NCBI GenBank assembly: GCA_002840435.1
Contig: PHAT01000001.1
Location: 528,979-592,978 of the forward strand
Length of the DNA stretch: 64,000 bases
From: Deltaproteobacteria bacterium HGW-Deltaproteobacteria-6
GTDB lineage: Bacteria; Desulfobacterota; Syntrophia; Syntrophales; Smithellaceae
Direction of reading: 5' to 3'
Position 1 is the first letter of the stretch; each line of letters begins with the position of its first letter. Of the stretch, positions 1 to 7,809 are shown in pieces. The position numbers and the translations under genes were made by a program. The notes beneath the pieces are model-generated. The model was not told where the DNA came from and made no database searches. It was given only the letters and a program-made list of their open reading frames with translations.

Positions 1-315
1 TGGGGGGCTGCTGATGAAATTGATTTTAATAGCAGTCAGAAAACGTATCTCGATGGGGATAAGATTAAAGAACCACTGATTATTCGAAATCGCAGACGCG
101 GTGACTGGTTCGAACCTCTGGGAACAAAAGGAACTCAAAAAATAAAAAAACTGCTCATTGACCGGAAAATACCGAGATCTGAACGTGACAGGATTGCGCT
201 GATTGCTGATCAGGAATCAGTGATCTGGATTGAAAACATGCACTTGAATGAAAGAATTAAAGTATCATCTGAAACAAAAAAAATTTTAATTCTCGAAATT
301 CGATCCTCCTCATGA
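1..315 (+). CDS. tilS: tRNA(Ile)-lysidine synthase, C-terminal part (5' end outside window)
   Basis: The frame is open from the first base to a TGA at 313-315. The ~104 visible residues match the C-terminal substrate-binding domain of TilS, which modifies C34 of tRNA-Ile(CAU) to lysidine: RRRGDWFEPLG, then KLLIDRKIPRSERD and a stretch ending in IALIAD. The catalytic PP-loop domain lies upstream and cannot be seen. tilS directly before ftsH is a common bacterial gene order, which supports the call. The stop is followed by about 90 bp before ftsH, so the two genes could share a transcript or ftsH could have its own promoter there. Confidence 0.88.
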   Translation, partial: WGAADEIDFNSSQKTYLDGDKIKEPLIIRNRRRGDWFEPLGTKGTQKIKKLLIDRKIPRSERDRIALIADQESVIWIENMHLNERIKVSSETKKILILEIRSSS

Positions 316-404
316 AGGAGTAAGCCTGTATAAGAAAATATTTGAGTTAAATTGGATATTATTATAAAGATCAGGAAACATACTTAATTTTAAGGAGAAA
401 GATA

Positions 405-2219
405 TTGAATCAGTTTCAAAAAAATATAGCACTTGTGCTGACGGTGCTTCTGGTTTTTTTGCTCGTCTGGCAGTTGTTTAATCAGCAGAAGTCGAGCGCC
501 AAAGACATTAATTACACCGAAATGTTATCCCACCTGAATAATGGCGAGATCATGGAAGTAACCATACAGGGGGATGCCATAACAGGTAAACTGGCTACTG
601 GAAATACTTTTAAAGCATATGCTCCTAAAGATGATGAACTGATTGGCATGTTCAGGGCAAAAAACGTTAAAATTACAGCAAAACCGCTGGAAGAAAATCC
701 CTGGTATATGATTTTCATTTCATGGTTTCCCATGCTTCTACTCATCGGGGTGTGGATATTCTTTATGCGTCAGATGCAGTCGGGCGGCGGTAAAGCGATG
801 TCTTTCGGCAAGAGCAGAGCACGCCTGATTACCGATAAATCCAAGAAGGTAACGTTTGCCGATGTGGCAGGTATCAATGAAGCAAAAGCTGAACTCGAAG
901 AAGTGATCGACTTTTTAAAAGATCCCAAAAAATACACCAAACTCGGTGGCCGTATTCCCAAGGGATTATTGCTGGTGGGACCTCCCGGAACAGGTAAAAC
1001 GCTTCTGGCACGCGCGATTGCCGGCGAGGCTGATGTTCCTTTTCTGAGTATCAGCGGTTCTGATTTTGTGGAAATGTTCGTCGGAGTCGGCGCGTCCCGC
1101 GTGCGGGATTTGTTCAGTCAGGCCAAAAAGAACGCACCCTGCATTATCTTTATCGATGAAATTGACGCCGTCGGGCGTCACCGCGGCGCGGGTTTAGGCG
1201 GCGGCCATGATGAAAGAGAACAAACCCTTAATCAATTGCTGGTGGAAATGGATGGATTTGAGTCCAATGAAGGCGTGATTCTGGTTTCCGCAACCAACCG
1301 TCCGGATGTTCTGGATCCGGCGCTTTTGCGGCCGGGACGTTTTGATCGTCAGGTGGTTGTCCCTCTACCGGATGTGAAAGGCCGGGAGAAAATATTTGAA
1401 GTGCACGCGCGCAAGGCGCCTGTTGCGGAAGATGTCGATTTTGCCATTCTGGCGCGGGGAACACCCGGCACGTCAGGCGCCGATATTGAGAATCTCGTCA
1501 ATGAGGCGGTTTTAAATGCCGCCAGATTGAATAAAGACAAAGTCAACATGGTCGACTTTGAATTCGCGAAAGATAAGGTCCTGATGGGTGCCGAAAGAAG
1601 GACCATGGTTATCAGTGACATGGAGAAACGCAACACGGCCTACCATGAAGCCGGTCACACCCTAGTTGCCCGTTTGATTCCAGGAACAGATCCGATCCAC
1701 AAGGTGACGATCATTCCGCGAGGCAGAGCCCTGGGATTGACGCAGCAATTGCCGATTGATGAGAAACACACCTATCCCAGTCAATACCTGGAAAATAATA
1801 TTGCCATATTGCTGGGCGGCCGCGCCGCTGAAGAGATTGTACTGAAAGATTACACCACAGGTGCCGGCAACGATATCGAAAGAGCCACCAATCTTGCACG
1901 GAAAATGGTGTGTGAATGGGGGATGAGCCCGATCATGGGACCGCTGAGCTATGGCAAGAAGGAAGAGCAAATCTTTTTAGGTCGTGAATTTGCCACACAC
2001 AAGGATTACAGCGAGGATACAGCAAAGCATATCGATGAGGAAGTTGTATCCATTGTGAAGCGCAACTACGATAAAGCATTGTCGCTTTTGAACGAGCATA
2101 TTGAAATTCTGCACAAAATATCCAGCGAGCTTCTGGAAAAAGAGGTTCTCAATAGCACGGAAATCGATGAAATCATCGGCAGCGCACTGCCTGCTCAACC
2201 AGTCGAAACGAATCAATAG
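405..2219 (+). CDS. ftsH: ATP-dependent zinc metalloprotease FtsH
   Basis: FtsH is a membrane-anchored AAA+ protease that degrades unstable cytosolic and membrane proteins. Two membrane segments flank a short periplasmic domain (about residues 7-24 and 101-121). The AAA+ domain has Walker A GPPGTGKT (192-199), Walker B IIFIDEID (247-254) and the SRH region ending in RPGRFDRQ (309-316). The zinc motif HEAGH is at 414-418, and the peptidase domain runs to the end. The 604-residue length is normal for the family. The start is a TTG at 405, chosen because an AAGGAG lies at 392-397 with 7-nt spacing and the N-terminus aligns with the family. A 12-bp inverted repeat follows the stop. Confidence 0.97.
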   Translation: MNQFQKNIALVLTVLLVFLLVWQLFNQQKSSAKDINYTEMLSHLNNGEIMEVTIQGDAITGKLATGNTFKAYAPKDDELIGMFRAKNVKITAKPLEENPWYMIFISWFPMLLLIGVWIFFMRQMQSGGGKAMSFGKSRARLITDKSKKVTFADVAGINEAKAELEEVIDFLKDPKKYTKLGGRIPKGLLLVGPPGTGKTLLARAIAGEADVPFLSISGSDFVEMFVGVGASRVRDLFSQAKKNAPCIIFIDEIDAVGRHRGAGLGGGHDEREQTLNQLLVEMDGFESNEGVILVSATNRPDVLDPALLRPGRFDRQVVVPLPDVKGREKIFEVHARKAPVAEDVDFAILARGTPGTSGADIENLVNEAVLNAARLNKDKVNMVDFEFAKDKVLMGAERRTMVISDMEKRNTAYHEAGHTLVARLIPGTDPIHKVTIIPRGRALGLTQQLPIDEKHTYPSQYLENNIAILLGGRAAEEIVLKDYTTGAGNDIERATNLARKMVCEWGMSPIMGPLSYGKKEEQIFLGREFATHKDYSEDTAKHIDEEVVSIVKRNYDKALSLLNEHIEILHKISSELLEKEVLNSTEIDEIIGSALPAQPVETNQ

Positions 2220-2257
2220 ATGAGGGTCTGTCTATCCGGATTCTAATATAAACTTCG

Positions 2258-2302
2258 ATGACCGGCAAAGAATGTTCTTACCGCACATTATTTGCCGGTC
2301 AT
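2258..2302 (+). terminator. Inverted repeat after ftsH, possible terminator or attenuator
   Basis: ATGACCGGCAAA at 2258-2269 pairs perfectly with TTTGCCGGTCAT at 2291-2302 around a 21-nt loop. The stem is strong, but only a short T/A-rich stretch follows, so a classical Rho-independent terminator is not certain. It lies between ftsH and folP and may stabilise the ftsH 3' end or reduce read-through. Confidence 0.45.
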
Positions 2303-2356
2303 TTATAATGCAAACGGTTTTACTTTTTTCATCATCGATCTTTTAAGGTTTCTCTT

Positions 2357-3547
2357 TTGAAGATAGTTAAAATTAATAATTCTAATGAAGCTGTTGAAAT
2401 ATTCCGGAAAATCGGCGTAGACCCCTATGGAATCAGCGCGATGGCGCCCAAAACCCAACATGTTAATATCCTCTTGAAAGCGCAATCCTGCAAAGTAGCC
2501 AATATTCTGAAGCAGGAAATGCTGGCGCTGAACGGTGATGCCGCAGTCGCGCGTGGCAGTGTTGCCTGTTCAATTGACACAACAGATGTGCTGCTCATGG
2601 GAACTCTCAAACAGGTGAGTGCCCTGAGTAAAAAAATAGAAAAGCAGCCTTTCGGATTGGATGCCATCGCAAAGGATATTCTGAATCTTCTGGGAAATAT
2701 TGAACAAGATCGATATATTTTAAAAACATCGCGACGAAAAATAGTTTTGGGCGAGAAAACATTGATCATGGGAATATTAAATATCACCCCGGATTCTTTT
2801 TCCGACGGCAACATTTACTTAGATCCACAAAAGGCCATTGGGCGCGCTCTGCAAATGGCGGATGAAGGCGCTGATATTATCGATATTGGTGGAGAATCTA
2901 CAAGACCTGGATCAAAATCAGTCACTTTGCGCCAGGAGATTACCAGAGTTGTTCCCATTATTGAATTTTTATCACGGAAACTGAAGATTCCCATTTCAGT
3001 GGATACGACAAAGTCGCAAGTAGCGCAAAAAGCATTGGAAGCCGGAGCAGAAATCATTAATGATATCAGTTCGCTCGGCGATAATAAAATGGCCTCCGTC
3101 ATCCGGAAGGCCTCTGCTGCATTGATCTTGATGCATATGAGGGGCACACCTGCAAACATGCAAACCGGAAATCTGGTCTATGAAGATTTAATGCATGAAA
3201 TTAATTGTTTTCTGGAAGATAGATGCCGCAAAGCCGTTGCGGCGGGGATTGGCAGAAACCAGCTGGTGGTTGATCCGGGAATCGGATTTGGAAAAACTTA
3301 CGAGGATAACTGCCGGATAATAAAAAGTTTAAGCGAACTGAAAATATTGGGTCTGCCATTGTTGATCGGACCATCACGCAAAGCTTTTATCGGCAAGATC
3401 ACAGGTGGTGCGCCTGCAGAAAGAACCGATGGGACAGCCGCTGCCGTTTCAGCGGCTATTATGAACGGCTGCAATATTGTCCGGGTTCATGATGTGGCTG
3501 TTATAAAAAAAGTTGCCGCAATGACGGATGCAATCGTTCAAGCTTAG
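2357..3547 (+). CDS. folP: Dihydropteroate synthase with N-terminal extension
   Basis: FolP condenses p-aminobenzoate with dihydropterin pyrophosphate in folate synthesis. The TIM-barrel signatures are clear: MGILNITPDSFSDG from residue 138, DIIDIGGESTRPGS, ISVDTTKSQVA, INDISS, LMHMRGTPANMQ, DPGIGFGK and GPSRKAFIG. At 396 residues it is about 120 longer than E. coli FolP. The extra N-terminal domain (about 1-120) resembles the extension I recall in other deltaproteobacterial FolP proteins, but I cannot assign it a function. The start is a TTG with AAGG about 8 nt upstream. acpS follows 9 bp later, so the two are probably co-transcribed. Confidence 0.93.
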   Translation: MKIVKINNSNEAVEIFRKIGVDPYGISAMAPKTQHVNILLKAQSCKVANILKQEMLALNGDAAVARGSVACSIDTTDVLLMGTLKQVSALSKKIEKQPFGLDAIAKDILNLLGNIEQDRYILKTSRRKIVLGEKTLIMGILNITPDSFSDGNIYLDPQKAIGRALQMADEGADIIDIGGESTRPGSKSVTLRQEITRVVPIIEFLSRKLKIPISVDTTKSQVAQKALEAGAEIINDISSLGDNKMASVIRKASAALILMHMRGTPANMQTGNLVYEDLMHEINCFLEDRCRKAVAAGIGRNQLVVDPGIGFGKTYEDNCRIIKSLSELKILGLPLLIGPSRKAFIGKITGGAPAERTDGTAAAVSAAIMNGCNIVRVHDVAVIKKVAAMTDAIVQA

Positions 3548-3556
3548 AGAGAACCT

Positions 3557-3934
3557 ATGATATACGGAATCGGCATCGATTTGGTGGAAAACGACCGCAT
3601 AAAAAGAATTATTCAAAAATGGGGCAATAAATTTTTATCACGGGTCTTTTCCGACAGGGAAATAGCTTATTGCGAACGTCATACCCAGGCGTCCATTCAT
3701 TATGGAGCACGTTTTGCCGTAAAAGAATCATTTCTGAAAGCCATTGGTACAGGCCTCGGACGTGGCGTGAAATTGATGGAAATAGAGGTCGTCAATGAAG
3801 AGAGCGGAAAGCCGGAAATAAATTTGTCCGGTGGTGCACGGGAATATTTTGTAAAAGCCGGGATCGAAAAAATACATCTGAGTATTACCCATACAAATAA
3901 ATATGCATCCGCGATGGTTTTACTGGAAAAATAA
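3557..3934 (+). CDS. acpS: Holo-[acyl-carrier-protein] synthase
   Basis: AcpS transfers 4'-phosphopantetheine from CoA to acyl carrier protein. The 125-residue length is typical. The start GIGIDLVENDRI carries the Mg-binding Asp, and RFAVKESFLKAIGTG holds the conserved Glu/Lys motif that binds CoA and metal. LSITHT near the C-terminus is also typical. It sits 9 bp after folP and 30 bp before tsaE in an apparent operon. Confidence 0.95.
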   Translation: MIYGIGIDLVENDRIKRIIQKWGNKFLSRVFSDREIAYCERHTQASIHYGARFAVKESFLKAIGTGLGRGVKLMEIEVVNEESGKPEINLSGGAREYFVKAGIEKIHLSITHTNKYASAMVLLEK

Positions 3935-3964
3935 TGATTTCATGATAAATATACAGATAATTTT

Positions 3965-4450
3965 ATGAAAGAAAATACCGCTCTTGTTGAAATAGAATCC
4001 GAAAGCTCCAGGCAGACATATGCAATTGGTTTTGCCGTAGGGGCAAAGGCCGGGGAAGGGGATATCTTTGCATTATCGGGTGAACTGGGTGCGGGAAAGA
4101 CATGCTTTACAGGCGGATTGGCCCGTGGCCTGGGTGTAAGCGAAGATTATACTATTACCAGTCCGACCTTTACCCTGATTAATGAGTATCCGGGGCGATG
4201 CAGGCTTTACCATTTTGATGTTTATCGATTGAATCAGATTGGCGAACTGGATGATCTGGGTTATGATGAATATGTATCGGGAAAAGGCGTAGTTGCTATT
4301 GAATGGGCGGAAAAAATTGCCGATGCTTTACCGACTGGTGCTATAGTAATTAACTTTACTTACATTGATGAAAACAAAAGAGTTATAAGTATCAGCGGAC
4401 CTCAAAAAAGAGTTAGGGAAATAGTAAAAGATATCAAGACGGAGGTTTAA
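3965..4450 (+). CDS. tsaE: tRNA t6A biosynthesis ATPase TsaE
   Basis: TsaE is the ATPase partner of TsaB/TsaD in making N6-threonylcarbamoyladenosine on ANN-decoding tRNAs. The P-loop GELGAGKTCF lies at about residues 39-48, followed by TSPTFTLINEY, the HFDVYRL motif and AIEWAEKI, all characteristic of the family. The length of 161 residues is normal. lysC begins 2 bp after the stop, with the GGAGG that serves lysC inside the last codons of tsaE, so translation is probably coupled. Confidence 0.95.
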   Translation: MKENTALVEIESESSRQTYAIGFAVGAKAGEGDIFALSGELGAGKTCFTGGLARGLGVSEDYTITSPTFTLINEYPGRCRLYHFDVYRLNQIGELDDLGYDEYVSGKGVVAIEWAEKIADALPTGAIVINFTYIDENKRVISISGPQKRVREIVKDIKTEV

Positions 4451-4452
4451 AT

Positions 4453-5673
4453 ATGGGGTTGATTGTTCAAAAATTTGGTGGGACATCGGTAGCAAATATT
4501 GAGAAGATAAAAAATGTGGCGGCCAAGGCTATTCGAGAAAAGAACGCCGGCCATGATGTTGTGGTTGTGCTCTCCGCGATGGCGGGAGAAACCAACAGAC
4601 TGATCGATCTGGCGCATAGTGCGACTGATTCTCCGGATGAAAGAGAGTACGACTCCTTGATCTCAACAGGGGAGCAAGTAACGATCACCTTGCTGGCTAT
4701 CGTACTGAATTCGATGGGATATCGTTCTCGATCCTTTCTCGGATTTCAGGTTAAAATATTAACGGATAATTCCTATAAAAAGGCAAGGATATCGCTGATC
4801 GATACGGATGTTATCGAGAATGAAATAAAGAAAGGCACCATTGTTGTCGTGGCTGGTTTTCAGGGAGTTGATGAGGATAATAACATTACAACACTGGGCC
4901 GTGGCGGTTCAGATACGAGCGCGGTGGCTCTGGCTGCGGCGCTTAAAGCGGAACGATGTGATATTTTCACGGATGTCGACGGTGTTTACACAACCGACCC
5001 CAACATCTGCGCAAAAGCCAGAAGGCTGGATAAAATATCCTACGATGAAATGCTGGAAATGGCCATGACAGGAGCGAAGGTTTTGCAGCCCCGATCTGTA
5101 GAAATGGCTAAAAAATATGATGTGCCCGTTTATGTAAAATCAACCTTTTCTGACGAAGGCGGAACACTTGTAACCAAGGAGGATAAAGAAATGGAGAAAG
5201 AAGTACTGTCAGGGATCACATACGACCGTGATCAGGCAAAAATAACTGTAATTCATATTCCGGATAAACCGGGGATAGCTGCAAATTTATTTACGGCTTT
5301 ATCCGAACGAAATATCAGTGTCGATATGATTATTCAAAACGCCAGTGCTGAAGGCTTTACCGATATCACATTCACCGTGTCGAAAAAGGAAATGAAAGAA
5401 GCGCAGAAGATTGTTGAAGCAACAGCTAAAGACATTGGCGCTAAAAGTGTGACAGTGGACGATGACGTTGCAAAGATATCAATCATCGGTGTAGGTATGG
5501 TGAGTCATTCCGGTGTCGCGGCTAAAATGTTTAAGACCATGTCGGATGAAGCCATCAATATCATGATGATCAGTACATCGGAAATAAAAATATCCTGCAT
5601 CATCCAGAGGAAATATACGGAATTGGCCGTTATGGCGCTTCATGATGCGTTTAATCTGGAAAAGAAAAAGTAA
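4453..5673 (+). CDS. lysC: Aspartate kinase
   Basis: This enzyme phosphorylates aspartate, the first step to lysine, threonine and methionine. The N-terminal KFGGTSVANIEKI motif binds ATP and aspartate. STGEQVT, GRGGSDTSAVALAAAL and FTDVDGVYTTDPN complete the kinase domain. Two ACT domains fill residues ~265-406 (ITVIHIPDKPGIAANLF and ISIIGVGMVSHSGVA), the usual allosteric site for lysine/threonine. The 406-residue length is that of single-function aspartokinases. Homoserine dehydrogenase, the next branch enzyme, is encoded separately at 48.0-49.3 kb. Confidence 0.96.
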   Translation: MGLIVQKFGGTSVANIEKIKNVAAKAIREKNAGHDVVVVLSAMAGETNRLIDLAHSATDSPDEREYDSLISTGEQVTITLLAIVLNSMGYRSRSFLGFQVKILTDNSYKKARISLIDTDVIENEIKKGTIVVVAGFQGVDEDNNITTLGRGGSDTSAVALAAALKAERCDIFTDVDGVYTTDPNICAKARRLDKISYDEMLEMAMTGAKVLQPRSVEMAKKYDVPVYVKSTFSDEGGTLVTKEDKEMEKEVLSGITYDRDQAKITVIHIPDKPGIAANLFTALSERNISVDMIIQNASAEGFTDITFTVSKKEMKEAQKIVEATAKDIGAKSVTVDDDVAKISIIGVGMVSHSGVAAKMFKTMSDEAINIMMISTSEIKISCIIQRKYTELAVMALHDAFNLEKKK

Positions 5674-5675
5674 GA

Positions 5676-6239
5676 ATGATGATGTTTGCGCATCAGGTAA
5701 AGGGAATAATCGCGGTATCTCTTGTTTTAGCGTTTATTCCCTTTATTAATTTTTTAACGCAAAATCAGCTGGACTTAGAAAGTCCGGCGCTATCCACCTC
5801 CGATTGCAAAAGTCTTACGATTGAAATCGCCGCCGAAAATGGAGAGTCCGGCATCTTTTTTGTTAAACCGGAAACTTCAGTCAATCAAATGTTTTCACAA
5901 CTTGGAATTAAAAGAATCATCGCCGAAGACATTAAACTGAAAAACGGAATGAAAGTACGCCTTCTGAATGAAGAAGATCATCGGGGCATGGTCATTGAGA
6001 GACTAGAAGCAGCTAAAAGACTGGCATTGAGAATGCCTCTGGATATTAATTCGGCAGACATTGATGAATTAATATTGGTTCCCGGTGTTGGAGAAGCATT
6101 ATCTGCAAACATCATAACATGGCGGGAGAAAATCGGACGGTTTGAAAAGTTAGAACAACTGATGGATATAAATGGGATCAAGGAAAAGAAATTTTTAAAA
6201 TTGAAGCAATATTTCTATATTGATGCGCTGTCCCCATAG
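5676..6239 (+). CDS. ComEA-like helix-hairpin-helix DNA-binding protein
   Basis: A 187-residue protein with an N-terminal membrane segment (about residues 9-25), a middle region resembling an SLBB-type domain, and a C-terminal double helix-hairpin-helix (LDINSADIDELILVPGVG, then AENIITWREKIGRF-type sequence and IKEKKFLKLKQYF). ComEA proteins bind double-stranded DNA in the periplasm during uptake, but many anaerobes carry such genes without proven competence. It starts 2 bp after lysC, probably by read-through. It ends 3 bp from the convergent transglycosylase, with no obvious terminator between. Confidence 0.8.
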   Translation: MMMFAHQVKGIIAVSLVLAFIPFINFLTQNQLDLESPALSTSDCKSLTIEIAAENGESGIFFVKPETSVNQMFSQLGIKRIIAEDIKLKNGMKVRLLNEEDHRGMVIERLEAAKRLALRMPLDINSADIDELILVPGVGEALSANIITWREKIGRFEKLEQLMDINGIKEKKFLKLKQYFYIDALSP

Positions 6240-6242
6240 AAT

Positions 6243-6866
6243 TTATGTTTTACTGTATGAATCATACAAAGAAAGTACGCGCCTTATATAATTTTGTGTT
6301 TCACGGTAAGGCGGTACGCCGTAATTGTACTTAGCCACAGCTCCTTCGCCCGCATTATAAGCGGCAAGTGCGAGCGTCAAGTTTCCTCGGTAAAGATTCA
6401 AAAGGTAACGCAGATAACGAGCGCCGCCTTCGATGTTATTGCCGGGATGAAAAACATCATCAACTTTCAGGGCTGAAGCGGTCTGCGGCATCAATTGCAT
6501 GAGTCCTTTTGCACCGGCGCGTGAAACGGCATGATGATTAAAATTGGATTCCGCTTTGATGACGGCTTTAATCAAGGCGACATCCAGATTAAATTTACTG
6601 GCTGCCTGGGCAATAATAGTGTCATATTGACGAATATTACTGACTTTGGGGAAAAGAATTCTTTTTTCTTTAAGAATCATTACGTATTTGGCGTTAGTAT
6701 TGGAAGGTACGTTCGTCAGATGAATTACGCCATCGTTGTCCTCGTATTTATAAATATCGGCGAAAGCCGGAACAACATAGGACAGCAGCAGAACCACTAA
6801 AACCAAAAAGACTGATGGCAGTGTTCCAAATAATTTTAAAAATGTTATGTTTGTCTTAGAGATCAT
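6243..6866 (-). CDS. Lytic transglycosylase (SLT family) with N-terminal DUF4124 domain
   Basis: The N-terminus has a signal anchor (about residues 14-37, ending near SYVVPAFA). A DUF4124-like region follows (IYKYEDNDGVIHLTNVPS), then a Slt/GEWL lysozyme-like domain with catalytic Glu in IKAESNFNHHAVSRAGAKG, LMQLMPQTA, and NLTLALAAYNAGEGAV. Such enzymes cut peptidoglycan glycan strands in the periplasm and often serve envelope machines or turnover. The 207-residue length fits the short Slt-plus-DUF4124 class common in Deltaproteobacteria. The ATG at 6864-6866 starts it. The gene is monocistronic, convergent with the ComEA-like gene. Confidence 0.9.
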   Translation of the reverse strand: MISKTNITFLKLFGTLPSVFLVLVVLLLSYVVPAFADIYKYEDNDGVIHLTNVPSNTNAKYVMILKEKRILFPKVSNIRQYDTIIAQAASKFNLDVALIKAVIKAESNFNHHAVSRAGAKGLMQLMPQTASALKVDDVFHPGNNIEGGARYLRYLLNLYRGNLTLALAAYNAGEGAVAKYNYGVPPYRETQNYIRRVLSLYDSYSKT

Positions 6867-7023
6867 GGTTTTATCATACGTTAATGAGAAATATAATTCA
6901 AGCAGAAATATTCCTATCGTTCATGCCGGAGTTCCATTTCAAGCATGACATTCTGATACTTTATCGAATTTCGATGAAAAAATCTTTGATAACTCTCGTG
7001 GTGGACAGATTTTTTGTTTGTTC

Positions 7024-7052
7024 TTGACATGATTTCGCGATGGTGGTAATGA
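7024..7052 (+). promoter_or_regulatory. Probable promoter of tRNA-Pro
   Basis: TTGACA at 7024-7029 and TAATGA at 7047-7052 are separated by 17 bp. Transcription would start near 7059, about 20 bp before the mature tRNA-Pro. The perfect -35 and its position make a sigma-70-type promoter likely. Confidence 0.6.
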
Positions 7053-7078
7053 CCTCAGCACTTTAAAAGACAGTATGT

Positions 7079-7155
7079 CGGGGCGTGGCGCAGTCTGGTA
7101 GCGTATCTGAATGGGGTTCAGAGGGCCGGTGGTTCAAATCCACTCGCCCCGACCA
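7079..7155 (+). tRNA. tRNA-Pro (anticodon GGG)
   Basis: The acceptor stem CGGGGCG (7079-7085) pairs with CGCCCCG (7145-7151), and CCA is encoded at 7153-7155. The anticodon stem TCTGA/TCAGA encloses loop ATGGGGT, giving anticodon GGG. The T-arm contains GGTTCAAATCC. The length is 77 nt. A good promoter lies upstream and a terminator follows directly. Confidence 0.96.
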
Positions 7156-7163
7156 ATGAAAAT

Positions 7164-7200
7164 AAAATGGATTAGCAGGTAACTGCTAATCCATTTTTTA
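7164..7200 (+). terminator. Rho-independent terminator after tRNA-Pro
   Basis: AAAATGGATTAGCAG (7164-7178) pairs perfectly with CTGCTAATCCATTTT (7183-7197) around loop GTAA, ending in a T run. This is a 15-bp stem right after the tRNA, so it very likely ends that transcript. Confidence 0.88.
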
Positions 7201-7809
7201 TATCCACAAAATCGCAGCAATATGTAAAATATGTTTATCAGATTGGAGGTATTCCACTGGATGTTGAGGGATGGATAGGATATTTATATGGTATTACAAC
7301 TGAATTGAACAATATACGGGACAACCGGTTTTTAAATTATCCGAAAACTATAACTCAAGATACCTGATGGTACAGAAAGATGGCGCAGAAAGAAGAGAGC
7401 TGCAATGCATTTTCATCCATAAGCTGTAGTCAGCTCATTTAACAACTGCTTTTCTGGCAGTTTAGCATTACCATTAATACCCACCGATGTTCCTCTAATT
7501 ACCTCCAGTGAAATGGTGTAACTTCATTCACATCATACGGGCATTGCAGCACTCTTCACCTTTAATCTACTGCTGCTTGCTGTTAATGTCAAGTAGTGTA
7601 TCGAATATGGATTTCTAAGGTGCTTCGGATAGTTTGGGCGTATTTCATAATTGTCTTCGGGAGCCACGCACAATGGTTTTTCTGTCAATTGTTATTTGGA
7701 TTGATTTGTAATCAACGAGAATGTATAAGAAAATCATCCATATGGTTAAGAAGATAGCCATATTACAAATTAAATTCGAAAAGAACGTAAATTTCCAGCA
7801 ATCCATCTC
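7201..7809. other. Gene-poor stretch between tRNA-Pro and the SulP gene
   Basis: About 600 bp without a convincing gene. On + a frame from about 7203 to 7367 is open but has no good start or ribosome-binding site and no family I recognise. On - a 73-codon frame (7645-7866) has one hydrophobic stretch but overlaps the SulP 5' end. I see no insertion-sequence ends. The place directly behind a tRNA is a usual site for integration, so this could be remnant DNA, but that is only inference. Confidence 0.5.
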
